From CAVSRC01 sp963782045 (GTDB lineage Bacteria > Pseudomonadota > Alphaproteobacteria > Rhizobiales > Kaistiaceae): 64,000 nt of DNA. The translations under genes were made by a program, and so were the position numbers. The first letter of the stretch is position 1. Each line of letters starts with the position of its first letter. The stretch spans positions 124,001-188,000 of the forward strand of contig CAWAIR010000013.1 of NCBI GenBank assembly GCA_963782045.1. The letters run 5' to 3'. Below are positions 45,459 to 54,500 of the stretch, piece by piece. Under the pieces are notes generated by a model. That model had not been told where the DNA came from, searched no databases, and worked only from the letters and a program-made list of their open reading frames with translations.

Positions 45459-46379
45459 TTATTCGGCGGCGATGGCTACCCCGCCACCGGCTGCGACCGC
45501 CTGCCGGCCGACGGTGACCGCGTGCACGATGTCGTGGATGAACATGCCGATGGCGAGACCGCGGTCGTAGCTCGCCCAGAAGCGCGGCAGGATCTCGACG
45601 CGGTGCCCGCCAAGGCCGTGCAGGCGCACCAGACCCGCCTCCTCGGCCTCCACGACGATCTTGCGGACATGGGTGCGCGACACGCCGAAGCGCTCGCCGA
45701 CATCGGCATAGGGCACCGCCGCATGCAGGTCGTCGGCACCCATCGCCGCCTGGATCAGCGAGGCCGACACGATGTGGCCGGCGGCGTGATTGAAGAACAG
45801 CATCAGCTCCGGCGCCATGGCGAGCAGCCTGCCCGAGAACGGCAGGAAGGCGATGGAGGTGCGCCGCTGGGCGACGTGGTAGGCCGGGTCCTGGCGCATG
45901 GCGGGGGCATAGTCGGCGAACCGGCCGATCACCGTCAGCGGCGCATAGTGGGCCGCCAGCCAGGCGCGGTCGTGGGCGAGCATGGCTTCGGTAGGTTTCA
46001 GGACGCGCACGCGGCGGTCGCCAGCGGCGGGCTCGACCGTCATGAAGCCGACGGCAACCAGCCGGCCCACGAGATGATCGATCTGGCGATCGCTGGCCAA
46101 TCCAAAGGTCGCCATCTCGCGTTTCAGGCGCCCGACCGTGAACCAGGTCTCGCGCCGCGCCGGGTCGTGGCCGGCGGCAAGCACCACCGCAACCAGGAAG
46201 ACGAGGAAGCGGCCGGTCTCGATCAAGAGCCGCGCCATGAACGGGTCGTCGCCGTAGATCGCAAGGAACCGGTCGAGATAGAGCCGGCGCGCCTCGGCCA
46301 TACGCGGATGCCCGACGACCTCATCGATCGTCAGGTGCGGCACGCCGGCGGTCAGTCGCAGAAAATCCGGATCGTCCAC
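45459..46379 (-). CDS. winged-helix transcriptional regulator, unknown ligand
   Basis: A 306-residue protein of unclear family. A C-terminal winged HTH reads Y-A-D-V-G-E-R-F-G-V-S-R-T-H-V-R-K-I-V-V-E-A-E-E-A-G-L (in two overlapping helices, residues about 228-255). An N-terminal part shows a second HTH-like segment near R-E-M-A-T-F-G-L-A-S-D-R-Q-I-D-H-L. The start is taken at a GTG (46379, D-D-P-D-F-L-R-L). It ends about 100 bases before cbiM on the same strand, but the NikR operator in the gap argues that the ECF operon has its own promoter. Confidence 0.65.
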   Translation of the reverse strand: MDDPDFLRLTAGVPHLTIDEVVGHPRMAEARRLYLDRFLAIYGDDPFMARLLIETGRFLVFLVAVVLAAGHDPARRETWFTVGRLKREMATFGLASDRQIDHLVGRLVAVGFMTVEPAAGDRRVRVLKPTEAMLAHDRAWLAAHYAPLTVIGRFADYAPAMRQDPAYHVAQRRTSIAFLPFSGRLLAMAPELMLFFNHAAGHIVSASLIQAAMGADDLHAAVPYADVGERFGVSRTHVRKIVVEAEEAGLVRLHGLGGHRVEILPRFWASYDRGLAIGMFIHDIVHAVTVGRQAVAAGGGVAIAAE

Positions 46380-46531
46380 GGTGCGCCCTTCCCCCAAAAA
46401 GCGCGTCGCCCCAGAGCAGCAGAACCTATGCGGCCGCGCCGATACACGCAATCTATTCCAATTCTAATCGATGCAACTGAACTACGCTCCCACGGGGACG
46501 AGCGAGCCGACGACGGCCCAGGAGGGGAAAG

Positions 46532-46891
46532 ATGATCAGGCTGATCACGCGCGGCAAGTTCAAGGGAAGCCGCGCCAAGGGGCTTAGCGAGGCACCCGAG
46601 GACCGCGAGCCCGCCGTCAGGAGGCTGGTCGAAGCCGCCGGCGGCCGGCTCATGAGCTTCTATTTCACCACCGGTGACGACGATTTCATGCTCGTCGCCG
46701 AAGCCCCCGACGCCCAATCGATCATCGGCGCGGCGATGGCGGCCGCTGCGCCCGGAACGATCACCGACCAGACAACCATCAGGGCGTGGACGGCGGCCGA
46801 GTTCATGGGAATGGCCCACAAGGTGACCAAGGCCGCCCCGGCCTGCCGCGCGCCCGGTCCGGCACCTGAAGACGCCGTCTGGTCGGGCTGA
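46532..46891 (+). CDS. GYD-domain protein
   Basis: A 119-residue small protein. Its core R-L-I-T-R-G-K-F ... G-G-R-L-M-S-F-Y-F-T-T-G-D-D-D-F-M-L-V-A-E-A-P-D matches the GYD family of ferredoxin-like-fold proteins with no known reaction. It has a Pro/Ala-rich tail of about 25 residues. A ribosome site (GGAGGGGAA) precedes the ATG. The gene is divergent from the winged-helix regulator. Confidence 0.75.
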   Translation: MIRLITRGKFKGSRAKGLSEAPEDREPAVRRLVEAAGGRLMSFYFTTGDDDFMLVAEAPDAQSIIGAAMAAAAPGTITDQTTIRAWTAAEFMGMAHKVTKAAPACRAPGPAPEDAVWSG

Positions 46892-46961
46892 TCCTGTTGA
46901 GAGCGGCGCAGCCTGTGCCCCTCGTACGCGTTCCTTCGTCCCACCTCCCGAGAGAGCGACC

Positions 46962-47751
46962 ATGAGCGACGCAAGCATTCGATTTCGACAACGGCGATGC
47001 CTATGAGCACACCGTCGGCACGTGGAGCCGGCTGGTCGGCGATATCTTCCTGGACTGGCTGACGCCGCCTTCCGGCGCACGCTGGCTCGACATCGGCTGC
47101 GGCACCGGCGCCTTCACGGAGCTCATCGCCGGACGCTGCGCGCCCGCCGAGGTGCAGGGCCTCGACCCTTCCGAGCCGATGCTCGACTACGCCCGGCGCC
47201 GGCCCGGCGCCAGCAAGGCCCAATTCCGCCAGGGCGACGCCATGACCCTCCCCTGCCCGGACGGCAGTTGCGATGCCGCGGTCATGGCACTGGTGATCTT
47301 CTTCGTTCCGGAACCCGCTAAGGGGGTCGCCGAGATGGCGCGCGTGGTGCGGCCGGGCGGCTCGGTCTCCGCCTATGCCTGGGACGTGGCCGAAGGCGGC
47401 TTGCCGATCGAGCCGACCCTGATCGAAATGCGTGCGCTCGGCTTCACGCCGCCCCTGCCCCCGAAACATGAGGCGGCCCGGATTCCGGCGCTGAAGCAAA
47501 TGTGGTCCGGCGCCGGGCTCGAAGCGGTCGAGACGCGACAGATCACGGTGCAGCGCACCTTCGCTCATTTCGACGATTACTGGCGCGCGTCAGCCTTGAC
47601 CTCGACGGTTGGCAGCGTTCTGAAATCCATGTCGGAGAGCGAGATAGATGGCCTCAAACTCAGGGTTCGCTCCCGGGTGAACGGCGATGGCGACGGCCCG
47701 ATCATTGCGATCGGACGCGCCAACGCCATCAAGGGGCGCAGGCCCCAGTGA
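46962..47751 (+). pseudogene. class I SAM-dependent methyltransferase, 5' frameshift
   Basis: About 262 residues once corrected. The body reads F-D-N-G-D-A-Y-E-H-T-V-G-T-W-S-R-L, then motif I W-L-D-I-G-C-G-T-G-A-F, G-D-A-M-T-L-P and V-V-R-P-G-G. The ATG at 46962 opens M-S-D-A-S but is one base out of frame with the body. An extra base sits near 46974-46977; no other usual start precedes motif I in the right frame. It is a paralogue of the next gene, and its substrate is unknown. The shift may be an error or a fresh mutation. Confidence 0.75.
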
Positions 47752-47758
47752 GGCCACC

Positions 47759-48544
47759 GTGACCAAGCCGACGATCGATTTCGACGACGGCGCCGCCTAC
47801 GAGCAGTCGATGGGGCTGTGGAGCCAGCTCATCGGCGGCGAGTTCCTGGCCTGGCTCGATGCCCCCGCGCAGCAACGCTGGCTCGATGTCGGCTGCGGCA
47901 ACGGCGCCTTCACCGAGATGATCGTCGACCGCTGCGCACCGGCCACGGTCAGCGGCATCGATCTTGCCCCGGCGCAGATCGCCTACGCGCAGGCAAGGCC
48001 GGCCGCGCGCCTCGCCGAATTCCGCGAGGGCAATGCCATGGCCCTGCCCTATGACGACCGCCGGTTTGACACAGTGGTGATGGCGCTGGTCATCGCCTTC
48101 GTCCCCGAGCCGGCCAAGGCGGCTTCCGAGATGGCCCGCGTCGTGCGGCCCGGCGGCACGGTGGCGGCCTATACCTGGGAGCGCAGCGTGGGCGGCATGC
48201 CGCACGATCCGTTGCTGGCGGAACTGAGCGCCATGGGGCGGGCGGTGCCCGTGCCGCCGGACCGGGCCTCTTCCACGACGGCGCTGCGCGCGCTGTGGGC
48301 GGAGGCCGGCCTGGAGGCAATCGAGACGCGGGAGATCGTCGTCGCGAAGACCTTCGACGACTTCGATGCCTATTGGCGGAATGTCTCGACGATGTCCGTC
48401 GTTGTCCCGGTGCTAGCGGCAATGGCGGGCGCCGACCTGGCCGAAGCCAAGGCCCGGACGCGCGCACGGCTCTCCTCCGATGCCGCCGGCCACATCGTGC
48501 AGACCGCTCGCGCCAATGCGGTCAAGGGGCGGCGGCCGCTATAG
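47759..48544 (+). CDS. class I SAM-dependent methyltransferase (tandem paralogue)
   Basis: A 261-residue intact methyltransferase starting at a GTG (T-K-P-T-I-D-F-D-D-G-A-A-Y-E). Motif I is L-D-V-G-C-G-N-G-A-F, followed by G-I-D-L-A-P-A-Q and V-V-R-P-G-G-T-V. The C-terminus ends A-N-A-V-K-G-R-R-P-L, almost the same ending as the gene before it. It begins eight bases after that gene's stop, so they form a duplicated pair. The UbiE-like fold does not reveal the acceptor. Confidence 0.88.
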   Translation: MTKPTIDFDDGAAYEQSMGLWSQLIGGEFLAWLDAPAQQRWLDVGCGNGAFTEMIVDRCAPATVSGIDLAPAQIAYAQARPAARLAEFREGNAMALPYDDRRFDTVVMALVIAFVPEPAKAASEMARVVRPGGTVAAYTWERSVGGMPHDPLLAELSAMGRAVPVPPDRASSTTALRALWAEAGLEAIETREIVVAKTFDDFDAYWRNVSTMSVVVPVLAAMAGADLAEAKARTRARLSSDAAGHIVQTARANAVKGRRPL

Positions 48545-48585
48545 CCAGAGATGCCGATGGCGGCCAGTGCCCTCGGGGGCAGCCG

Positions 48586-48768
48586 CTAGGTGTCCCGGCC
48601 GAAGGCGCCGCGGTACAGGGCACGCAGCTCCTCGGTCACCGCCCGACCGGTGCTCATGCGCACCGACATCGTGTTCTGGCGGACCTGCGTCGCCATGTAG
48701 ATGAGCGAGCCGACAACGCTGAAGGCAGCAACAATCCCCGATATGAAGCAGGCTTGTTCGAGCCACAT
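48586..48768 (-). CDS. short single-helix membrane protein, possibly truncated
   Basis: A 60-residue protein with one membrane helix (I-S-G-I-V-A-A-F-S-V-V-G-S-L-I-Y-M-A) followed by T-Q-V-R-Q-N-T. This resembles the N-terminus of longer bacterial hypothetical proteins, so it may be a remnant or a short family member. It is isolated, convergent with the methyltransferases. Function unknown. Confidence 0.5.
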   Translation of the reverse strand: MWLEQACFISGIVAAFSVVGSLIYMATQVRQNTMSVRMSTGRAVTEELRALYRGAFGRDT

Positions 48769-48886
48769 GGCGGACCTCCTCCCCCGTCGGAAATGACAGG
48801 AGGGTAGCCCCCAAAAAGAAGCGGCGCTCGCGCTTGTCGCCTCAGCGGCGACAGGAGAAGCGCCGGCGACGTCTCGCAGGCAATCC

Positions 48887-49939
48887 TCAGATCACCCCGA
48901 GCTTCTTCTGCAGGTTGGAGGACGAGGTCGTGTACTGGAAGACGACCTTCTTCTCCGGGTAGACGATGTGGACGGCGGCCTGGGCCATCAGCGCCGCCTC
49001 GTGGAAGCCGCAGAGGATCAGCTTGAGCTTGCCCGGATAGGTATTGATGTCGCCGATGGCGAAGATCCCGGGCTCGGATGTCTCGAAGCGGGCGGTATCG
49101 ACGGGAATCAGGTTCTCGTCGAGATTGATGCCCCAGTTGGCGACCGGCCCGAGCTTCATGGTGAGGCCGAAGAACGGCAGGATGCGCGTGCAGGCGATGT
49201 CGCTCTCGGCGCCGGCCTTGTCCTTGACGATCGCCGCGGTGACCTGACCGCCCTCGCCCTTCAGCCCGCTCACCTGGCCGATGGCGAGCCTGACCTTGCC
49301 GGCATCGATCAGCGCCCTGAGCTTGTTGACGCTGTCGGGCGAAGCACGGAACTCGTCGCGGCGATGGATGAGCGTCAGGCTCTTCACCAGCGGCTGCAGG
49401 TTCAGCGTCCAGTCGAGGGCGGAATCGCCACCGCCGACGACCATCAGGTCGTGGTCGCGGTAATCCTCCATGCGACGCACCGAATAGAAGACCGAAGTGC
49501 CTTCGTAAGCCTCGATGCCCGGCACCGGCGGGCGCTTCGGCTGGAACGAGCCGCCGCCAGCGGCGACAATCACCACCTTGCCGAGAAAGGTGGTACCGGT
49601 GTCAGTGGTGAGCTTGAAGCGGCCATCCGGCTCGCGCCCCAGCGTCTCGACCATCTGGGAGAGGTGGAAGGTCGGCTGGAAGGGATGGATCTGCTCCATC
49701 AGCTTCTCGACCAGCGCCTGGCCGGTGATGATGGGATAGCCGGGGATATCGTAGATCGGCTTCTCGGGATAGAGCTCGGCGCACTGGCCCCCCGGCCGGT
49801 CGAGGATGTCGATCACCGCCGACCGCATGTCGAGCAGGCCGAGTTCGAAGACGGCGAACAGGCCGACCGGCCCGGCGCCGACGATGATCGCGTCGGTCTC
49901 GATGATCTCTCCGCTGCCGTTCGTGCTCACCTGTTCCAT
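48887..49939 (-). CDS. ferredoxin-NADP+ reductase, thioredoxin-reductase-like
   Basis: A 350-residue FAD flavoprotein. The FAD motif I-I-V-G-A-G-P-V-G-L-F-A, G-G-Q-C-A-E-L-Y, the NADP site V-V-G-G-G-D-S-A-L-D-W and the C-terminal G-D-I-N-T-Y-P-G-K-L-K-L are those of YumC-type FNRs. There is no C-x-x-C redox pair, which excludes thioredoxin reductase. It passes electrons between NADPH and ferredoxin. A [2Fe-2S] ferredoxin gene lies just upstream on the same strand, giving a likely partner. The start is the ATG at 49939. Confidence 0.92.
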   Translation of the reverse strand: MEQVSTNGSGEIIETDAIIVGAGPVGLFAVFELGLLDMRSAVIDILDRPGGQCAELYPEKPIYDIPGYPIITGQALVEKLMEQIHPFQPTFHLSQMVETLGREPDGRFKLTTDTGTTFLGKVVIVAAGGGSFQPKRPPVPGIEAYEGTSVFYSVRRMEDYRDHDLMVVGGGDSALDWTLNLQPLVKSLTLIHRRDEFRASPDSVNKLRALIDAGKVRLAIGQVSGLKGEGGQVTAAIVKDKAGAESDIACTRILPFFGLTMKLGPVANWGINLDENLIPVDTARFETSEPGIFAIGDINTYPGKLKLILCGFHEAALMAQAAVHIVYPEKKVVFQYTTSSSNLQKKLGVI

Positions 49940-50067
49940 TCCGCTACCGCCGGTTTCCGAAGCTGCCGCGGACACATATCCGCCGGGCACCGCCGATCAA
50001 AGCAACTTTGTTGCCGGCCGGGCGGGATGGGCAGCAAAATTGCCGTGTGCGCCGGCGGGCGTGAAGC

Positions 50068-50388
50068 TCAGCCCTGGCGTTCCGGGACGGTGACGGTGAG
50101 CCCGTCGAGCGCGTCGCTGACGCGAATCTGGCACGACAGCCGCGAGGTCGGCCGGACGTCGTAGGCGAAGTCCAGCATGTCCTCCTCCATCGGCTCGGGC
50201 TCGCCGACGATCTCGCGGAAGGCCTCATCGACATAGACGTGGCAGGTGGCGCAGGCGCACGCCCCGCCGCATTCCGCCTCGATGCCCGGAACACCGTTGC
50301 GGATGGCGTTCTCCATCACCGTGGTGCCGTTCTCAGCCTCCACTTCGTAGCGCTCTCCGTCGGCGGCGATGTAGGTGATCTTGGCCAT
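50068..50388 (-). CDS. adrenodoxin-type [2Fe-2S] ferredoxin
   Basis: A 106-residue electron carrier. The cluster ligands are in E-C-G-G-A-C-A-C-A-T-C (C-x5-C-x2-C) with the fourth Cys in S-C-Q-I. It has the R-L-S-C-Q tail typical of adrenodoxin/putidaredoxin-type ferredoxins, which feed P450s or Fe-S assembly. It starts at the ATG 50388 (M-A-K-I-T-Y-I) and precedes the FNR gene by about 130 bases on the same strand. A NADPH-FNR-ferredoxin chain is likely, with the final acceptor unknown. Confidence 0.93.
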   Translation of the reverse strand: MAKITYIAADGERYEVEAENGTTVMENAIRNGVPGIEAECGGACACATCHVYVDEAFREIVGEPEPMEEDMLDFAYDVRPTSRLSCQIRVSDALDGLTVTVPERQG

Positions 50389-50516
50389 TGACCCTCGGCA
50401 GATGCAAAGCATGCGGAAGCCGGGGGGAGGCCCGGCGAAAACCGCCGGCTCTATAGGCGATTTCGCATCGGCCTGCCAATGCGACAGACGCATACCCGCC
50501 GGCCGGGGCTTTCCCG

Positions 50517-50867
50517 CTACTCCGCCAGGTAGTGCGCGATCTGCCGCTTGGCGTCGGCCAGCGCCGTTTCGAGCGCCGGAATCGCCACCGCGTTGCCGCG
50601 CTCGACCGAGCCGGCAAGGCGGGCGACCGTGGCGGCCCCCACTGCTCCCGCAGCACCGACCAGCGCATGCGCAATCCGCCCGCGCTCCTCTGCGCTGGCC
50701 GCCGCCTTGAGGCGGGCCATCTCGCTGCTGGCGCGGGTGAGGAAGAGCCCCAGCACCTCACGCTCGAGGTTGGGGTCGCCGCCGGTCTGGGCTCTGAGGA
50801 TCGACAGGTCGACGGGTCCGTCGCTCGCCGACCGTCTGGTCGCAATGGGTGGCTCGTTGGTACTCAT
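50517..50867 (-). CDS. orphan Hpt-like histidine phosphotransfer protein
   Basis: A 116-residue four-helix-bundle-like protein. The phosphorylatable His sits in R-I-A-H-A-L-V-G-A-A-G-A-V-G-A. In typical Hpt domains the pattern is A-H-x-L-K-G; here Lys is Val, which may weaken docking with receivers. No kinase or regulator gene is adjacent. Start at ATG 50867; a TTG six bases upstream is possible. Confidence 0.7.
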   Translation of the reverse strand: MSTNEPPIATRRSASDGPVDLSILRAQTGGDPNLEREVLGLFLTRASSEMARLKAAASAEERGRIAHALVGAAGAVGAATVARLAGSVERGNAVAIPALETALADAKRQIAHYLAE

Positions 50868-50985
50868 CGGCAAAATTACCTACGCTTCCGCCGAAAACAG
50901 GCCTGTGACACCGATAACTAGGCGGCTTCGTCGACAGGCGGACAAGGAATCTTAATTTATCGTTAACGACGTTTTTTGGGCTGCC

Positions 50986-51309
50986 CTACGCGGCGCCGTT
51001 GCCGGCCGGCGCCGACCTGCCGAGGACGGCATAGCCGGCCGCGGTAAGCTTACAGACCAGCCAGTCGGGCTTGGTGGGGTTGGCGAACCACGGCTCGGCC
51101 CACCCCTTGGCAATGCAGGATTCCACGGTTTTGCGGTCGATTCCGGCCCCGTTGCGGTCGAACAGCGGCAGCTTGCCCCCGGGCTGGTCGAGACCAAGCG
51201 ACAGGTACTTCTTCTGGGCAGCGGTCACGCGCAGCGAGGGCCGACCGCCACCGCCCCGTTTTACCGGGGCGTTAACGGCCTCGCTCAAAGGCTTCAAACG
51301 CTCCGCCAT
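50986..51309 (-). CDS. conserved-looking small protein, unknown function
   Basis: A 107-residue basic protein that I do not recognise. It has a K-R-G-G-G-G-R-P-S-L-R-V-T segment, a helix-rich middle (R-K-T-V-E-S-C-I-A-K-G-W-A-E) and L-T-A-A-G-Y-A-V-L near the end, which together look like a winged-helix or DNA-binding fold. It is divergent from the giant GPR-like gene, so it might regulate that gene, but nothing proves it. Confidence 0.6.
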   Translation of the reverse strand: MAERLKPLSEAVNAPVKRGGGGRPSLRVTAAQKKYLSLGLDQPGGKLPLFDRNGAGIDRKTVESCIAKGWAEPWFANPTKPDWLVCKLTAAGYAVLGRSAPAGNGAA

Positions 51310-51587
51310 TCAGGGTTCACCAAGCTCCCGAAACGACGCCGACCGCCGCGTTTTCTTGTTCCTCTGCCTTCAATGTGCCATTAGGATACCCTAGCGGCAA
51401 GGGTGTGGAGGCCACCCAGAATCGGCAGGGTCCGATTCGCAAAAGCGGCGGCGGGCCGCGGGAGGGCAGCGGCTGGGCGGCGTTAACCGCAAGTCGACTT
51501 TCCCGGGAACGTTTCCGTGTGCATGCCGGGCCTGTATCGCCCGGTAAGCGGCCGACATGGTTTTGAGTACGGACGCGAGGCGGAAAA

Positions 51588-54500
51588 ATGGCAAGTAATC
51601 CGAGGAACAAGACCCCGAACGACGCGGCGCTTTCGGCGGTGGAAGAGGCATTGCGCCTGGATTTCAGCCCCGAGGATGAGGTCGAGCCGGATCGGGCAGC
51701 TCCACCACGACGCGAGCGCCGGCCGGAGCCGCCGCGCGCCAACGCCGGCGGAGACCACCGCGGCGATCTTCTGCGCCGTGCCGAGGCGCCGCAGCGCCCC
51801 GCGCCGCCCCGCCGCGGCGACCAGCCGAGCCGCCGGGCCGAACGTATCGAGGAGCCGCCGCCCCGCCGGGCCGAACGTATCGAGGAGCCGCCGCCCCGCC
51901 GCGCCGAGCGCAGCGAAGAGCCGCGGCCGCGCATGTCCGAGCCGCGCGCCGAGGCGCGCCGTATCGAGGAACCGCACCAGCCCGAGCCGGTCCGCGAGCC
52001 GCCGCCGCACGGTTATGACGAGGACGCTCAGGCCGCGCGTCCGCGCGCCGAGCGCGCCCGCAGCCGTTTCGCCGCCAACGACGACCGCCGCAGCGCCACC
52101 CCGCATCAGCGGCGTCCGTCGCGCCTTGTCTATCCGACCGCCACCGCGCTGTCGGTGGTGTGGGCCTTCGTGGTGATCGTCTACGCGATGTCGACCGGCG
52201 GCCTGTTCGGCAGCGGCGACGCCCTCACCTCTCCCCGCTTCCTCAACGTGCTGCTCTCCATCGGCGTGCCCATCGCCTTCATCTGGGGCATCGCCTCGAT
52301 GATCTGGCGCACGCAGGAGATGCGCATCGTCGCCCGTTCGATCAACGACGTGGTGTCGCGCCTGTCGGAGCCGGAGAACATCGCCATCGACTCCGTCACC
52401 AACGTCAGCCAGGCGATCCGCCGCGAGGTGGCCTCGGTCGGCGACGGCGTCGAGCGGGCGCTCGCCCGCGCCAGCGAGTTGGAGCTGCTCGTCCACAACG
52501 AGGTGGCCGCGCTCGAACGCTCCTATTCCGAGAACGAGACGCGCATGCGCGCGCTCATCGACGATCTCGCCGGCCAGCGCGAAGCCATCGTCATCAATTC
52601 CGAGCGCGTCCGCACCTCCATCGTCAGCGCCCAGGAGTCGCTGTCCAAGGATCTGCGCATCGCCTCCGAGTCGATTGCCGAGAACGTCACCCAGGCCGGC
52701 AACCGCATCACCTCGACGCTCACCGACCGCGGCGAGCAGATCACGGTGGCGCTGGGCACCGCCGGCGAGGCCATGGTCCACCAGCTCACCGCCCACGGCG
52801 AGGACCTGGTCAATCGCCTTGCCGACACGGTGAGCGAGGTCGCCGTCTCGCTCGCCCAGACCGGCAGCGAGGTAACCGACGCCCTGCTCGCCCGCTCGGC
52901 CGAGATCAACGACACGCTGTCCTCGACCGGCAGCGCCATGGCCGACACCATTTCCGAGCGCGGCCAGGAGGTGAACGACACCCTGTCGACGATCGGCACC
53001 GAACTCCTCGCCAACTTCGAGGGCCGCACCGACGAGATCACCCGCTCGATCAGCGATGCCGGGACGATGGCCGCCGAGACGATCTCGATACACGTGCGCG
53101 AGGTCAACGAGGCGCTGAAGACCAACTCCGACTCGCTGCTGGTCGACCTGGCGCTGCGTGGCCAGGAGATCGCCGACAAGCTCGACGAGACCGGCTCGCG
53201 CATCGCCGACACGATCACCAGCCGCGGCGGCGAGCTCGCCGACCGGCTGTCGCAGACCGGCGACCGCATCTTCGAGGCCGTCTCGGTCAACGGCACCGAG
53301 CTCAACGAGCGCCTGGCCGGCACCGGCGAGGTGATGGCCAAGCTGCTCCAGGAGCGCACCGAGGCCCTGCGGACCGCGATCGATTCCGCCTCCTCCGTGG
53401 TCAACGACACCTTCGACGAGCGCAGCGCCGAGCTGACCCAGCGGCTGGCCTCGGTCGGCGGCGAAGTCGCCAAGGCGATCGCCGTGCGCGGCATGAAGAT
53501 CAACGAGACGATCATCGCCTCGGGCAACGAGATCGCCGAGACGGTGGCCTCACGGGCCGGCGCCATCCACGAGCGCATCGTCGATTCCGGCACGCGCATC
53601 GCCGACCGCATCCTCGAACAGGGCAATGCCATCCACGACCGCATCGTCGAGTCGGGCAGCCAGGTCGCCAACGAGATCGAAAACCGCGGCGGCGCCATCC
53701 ATCAGCGCATCGTCGATTCCGGCAGCCAGGTCACCAGCGAAATCGAGAACCGTGGCGGCGCCCTCCACGAGCGCATCCTGTCCTCCTCGCGCGAGATGGC
53801 CGATGCCATCGAGAGCCGCGGCAACGCCATCTACGAGCGCATGCTGTCCTCCTCGCGCGACATCGCCAATTCGATCGAGAGCCGCGGCAACGCCATCTAC
53901 AATTCGATCATCGAGGCGACCCAGCACGTCGGCGACGCCATCGAGAGCCGTGGCACCTCGATCCATCAGAAGATCCTCGCCTCCGGCCGCGACGTCGCCA
54001 ACGCCATCGAGAGCCGCGGCGTTACCATCCACGAGAAGATCATCGCCTCGGGCACCGAGGTCGCCGACTCGATCGAGAGCCGCGGCACCGCCATCCACGA
54101 CCGCATCGTCGAGAGCGGAACCCACTTCGACAAGCTTATCGCCGAGCGTTCCGGCGAACTCGCCGATGTGCTCGAGAGCCGCTTCACCACCATCGCCGAT
54201 CTGGTCGGCGAGCGTGGCCCGGCGCTGGTCGCCGCACTTTCCGAGCAGGCGCTCGGCATGGAAAATGCCCTCACCGGCAAGCTCGATGCGTTCGGCGAAG
54301 GCATCCGCGGCAAGATCGCCGACGTCTCCGACGCGCTTGAAACCAGCGCCCATCGCATCGCCGAGGCGCTCGACCACCGCTCGCGCCAGATCAACCAGAC
54401 GCTCATCGAGCGCACCCGCGAGATCTCGGAGACCTTCACCAACGGCCAGAACGAGTTCGCTACCATCATCGACGATCGTCTGGTCGAGGTCGGCGGCCGG

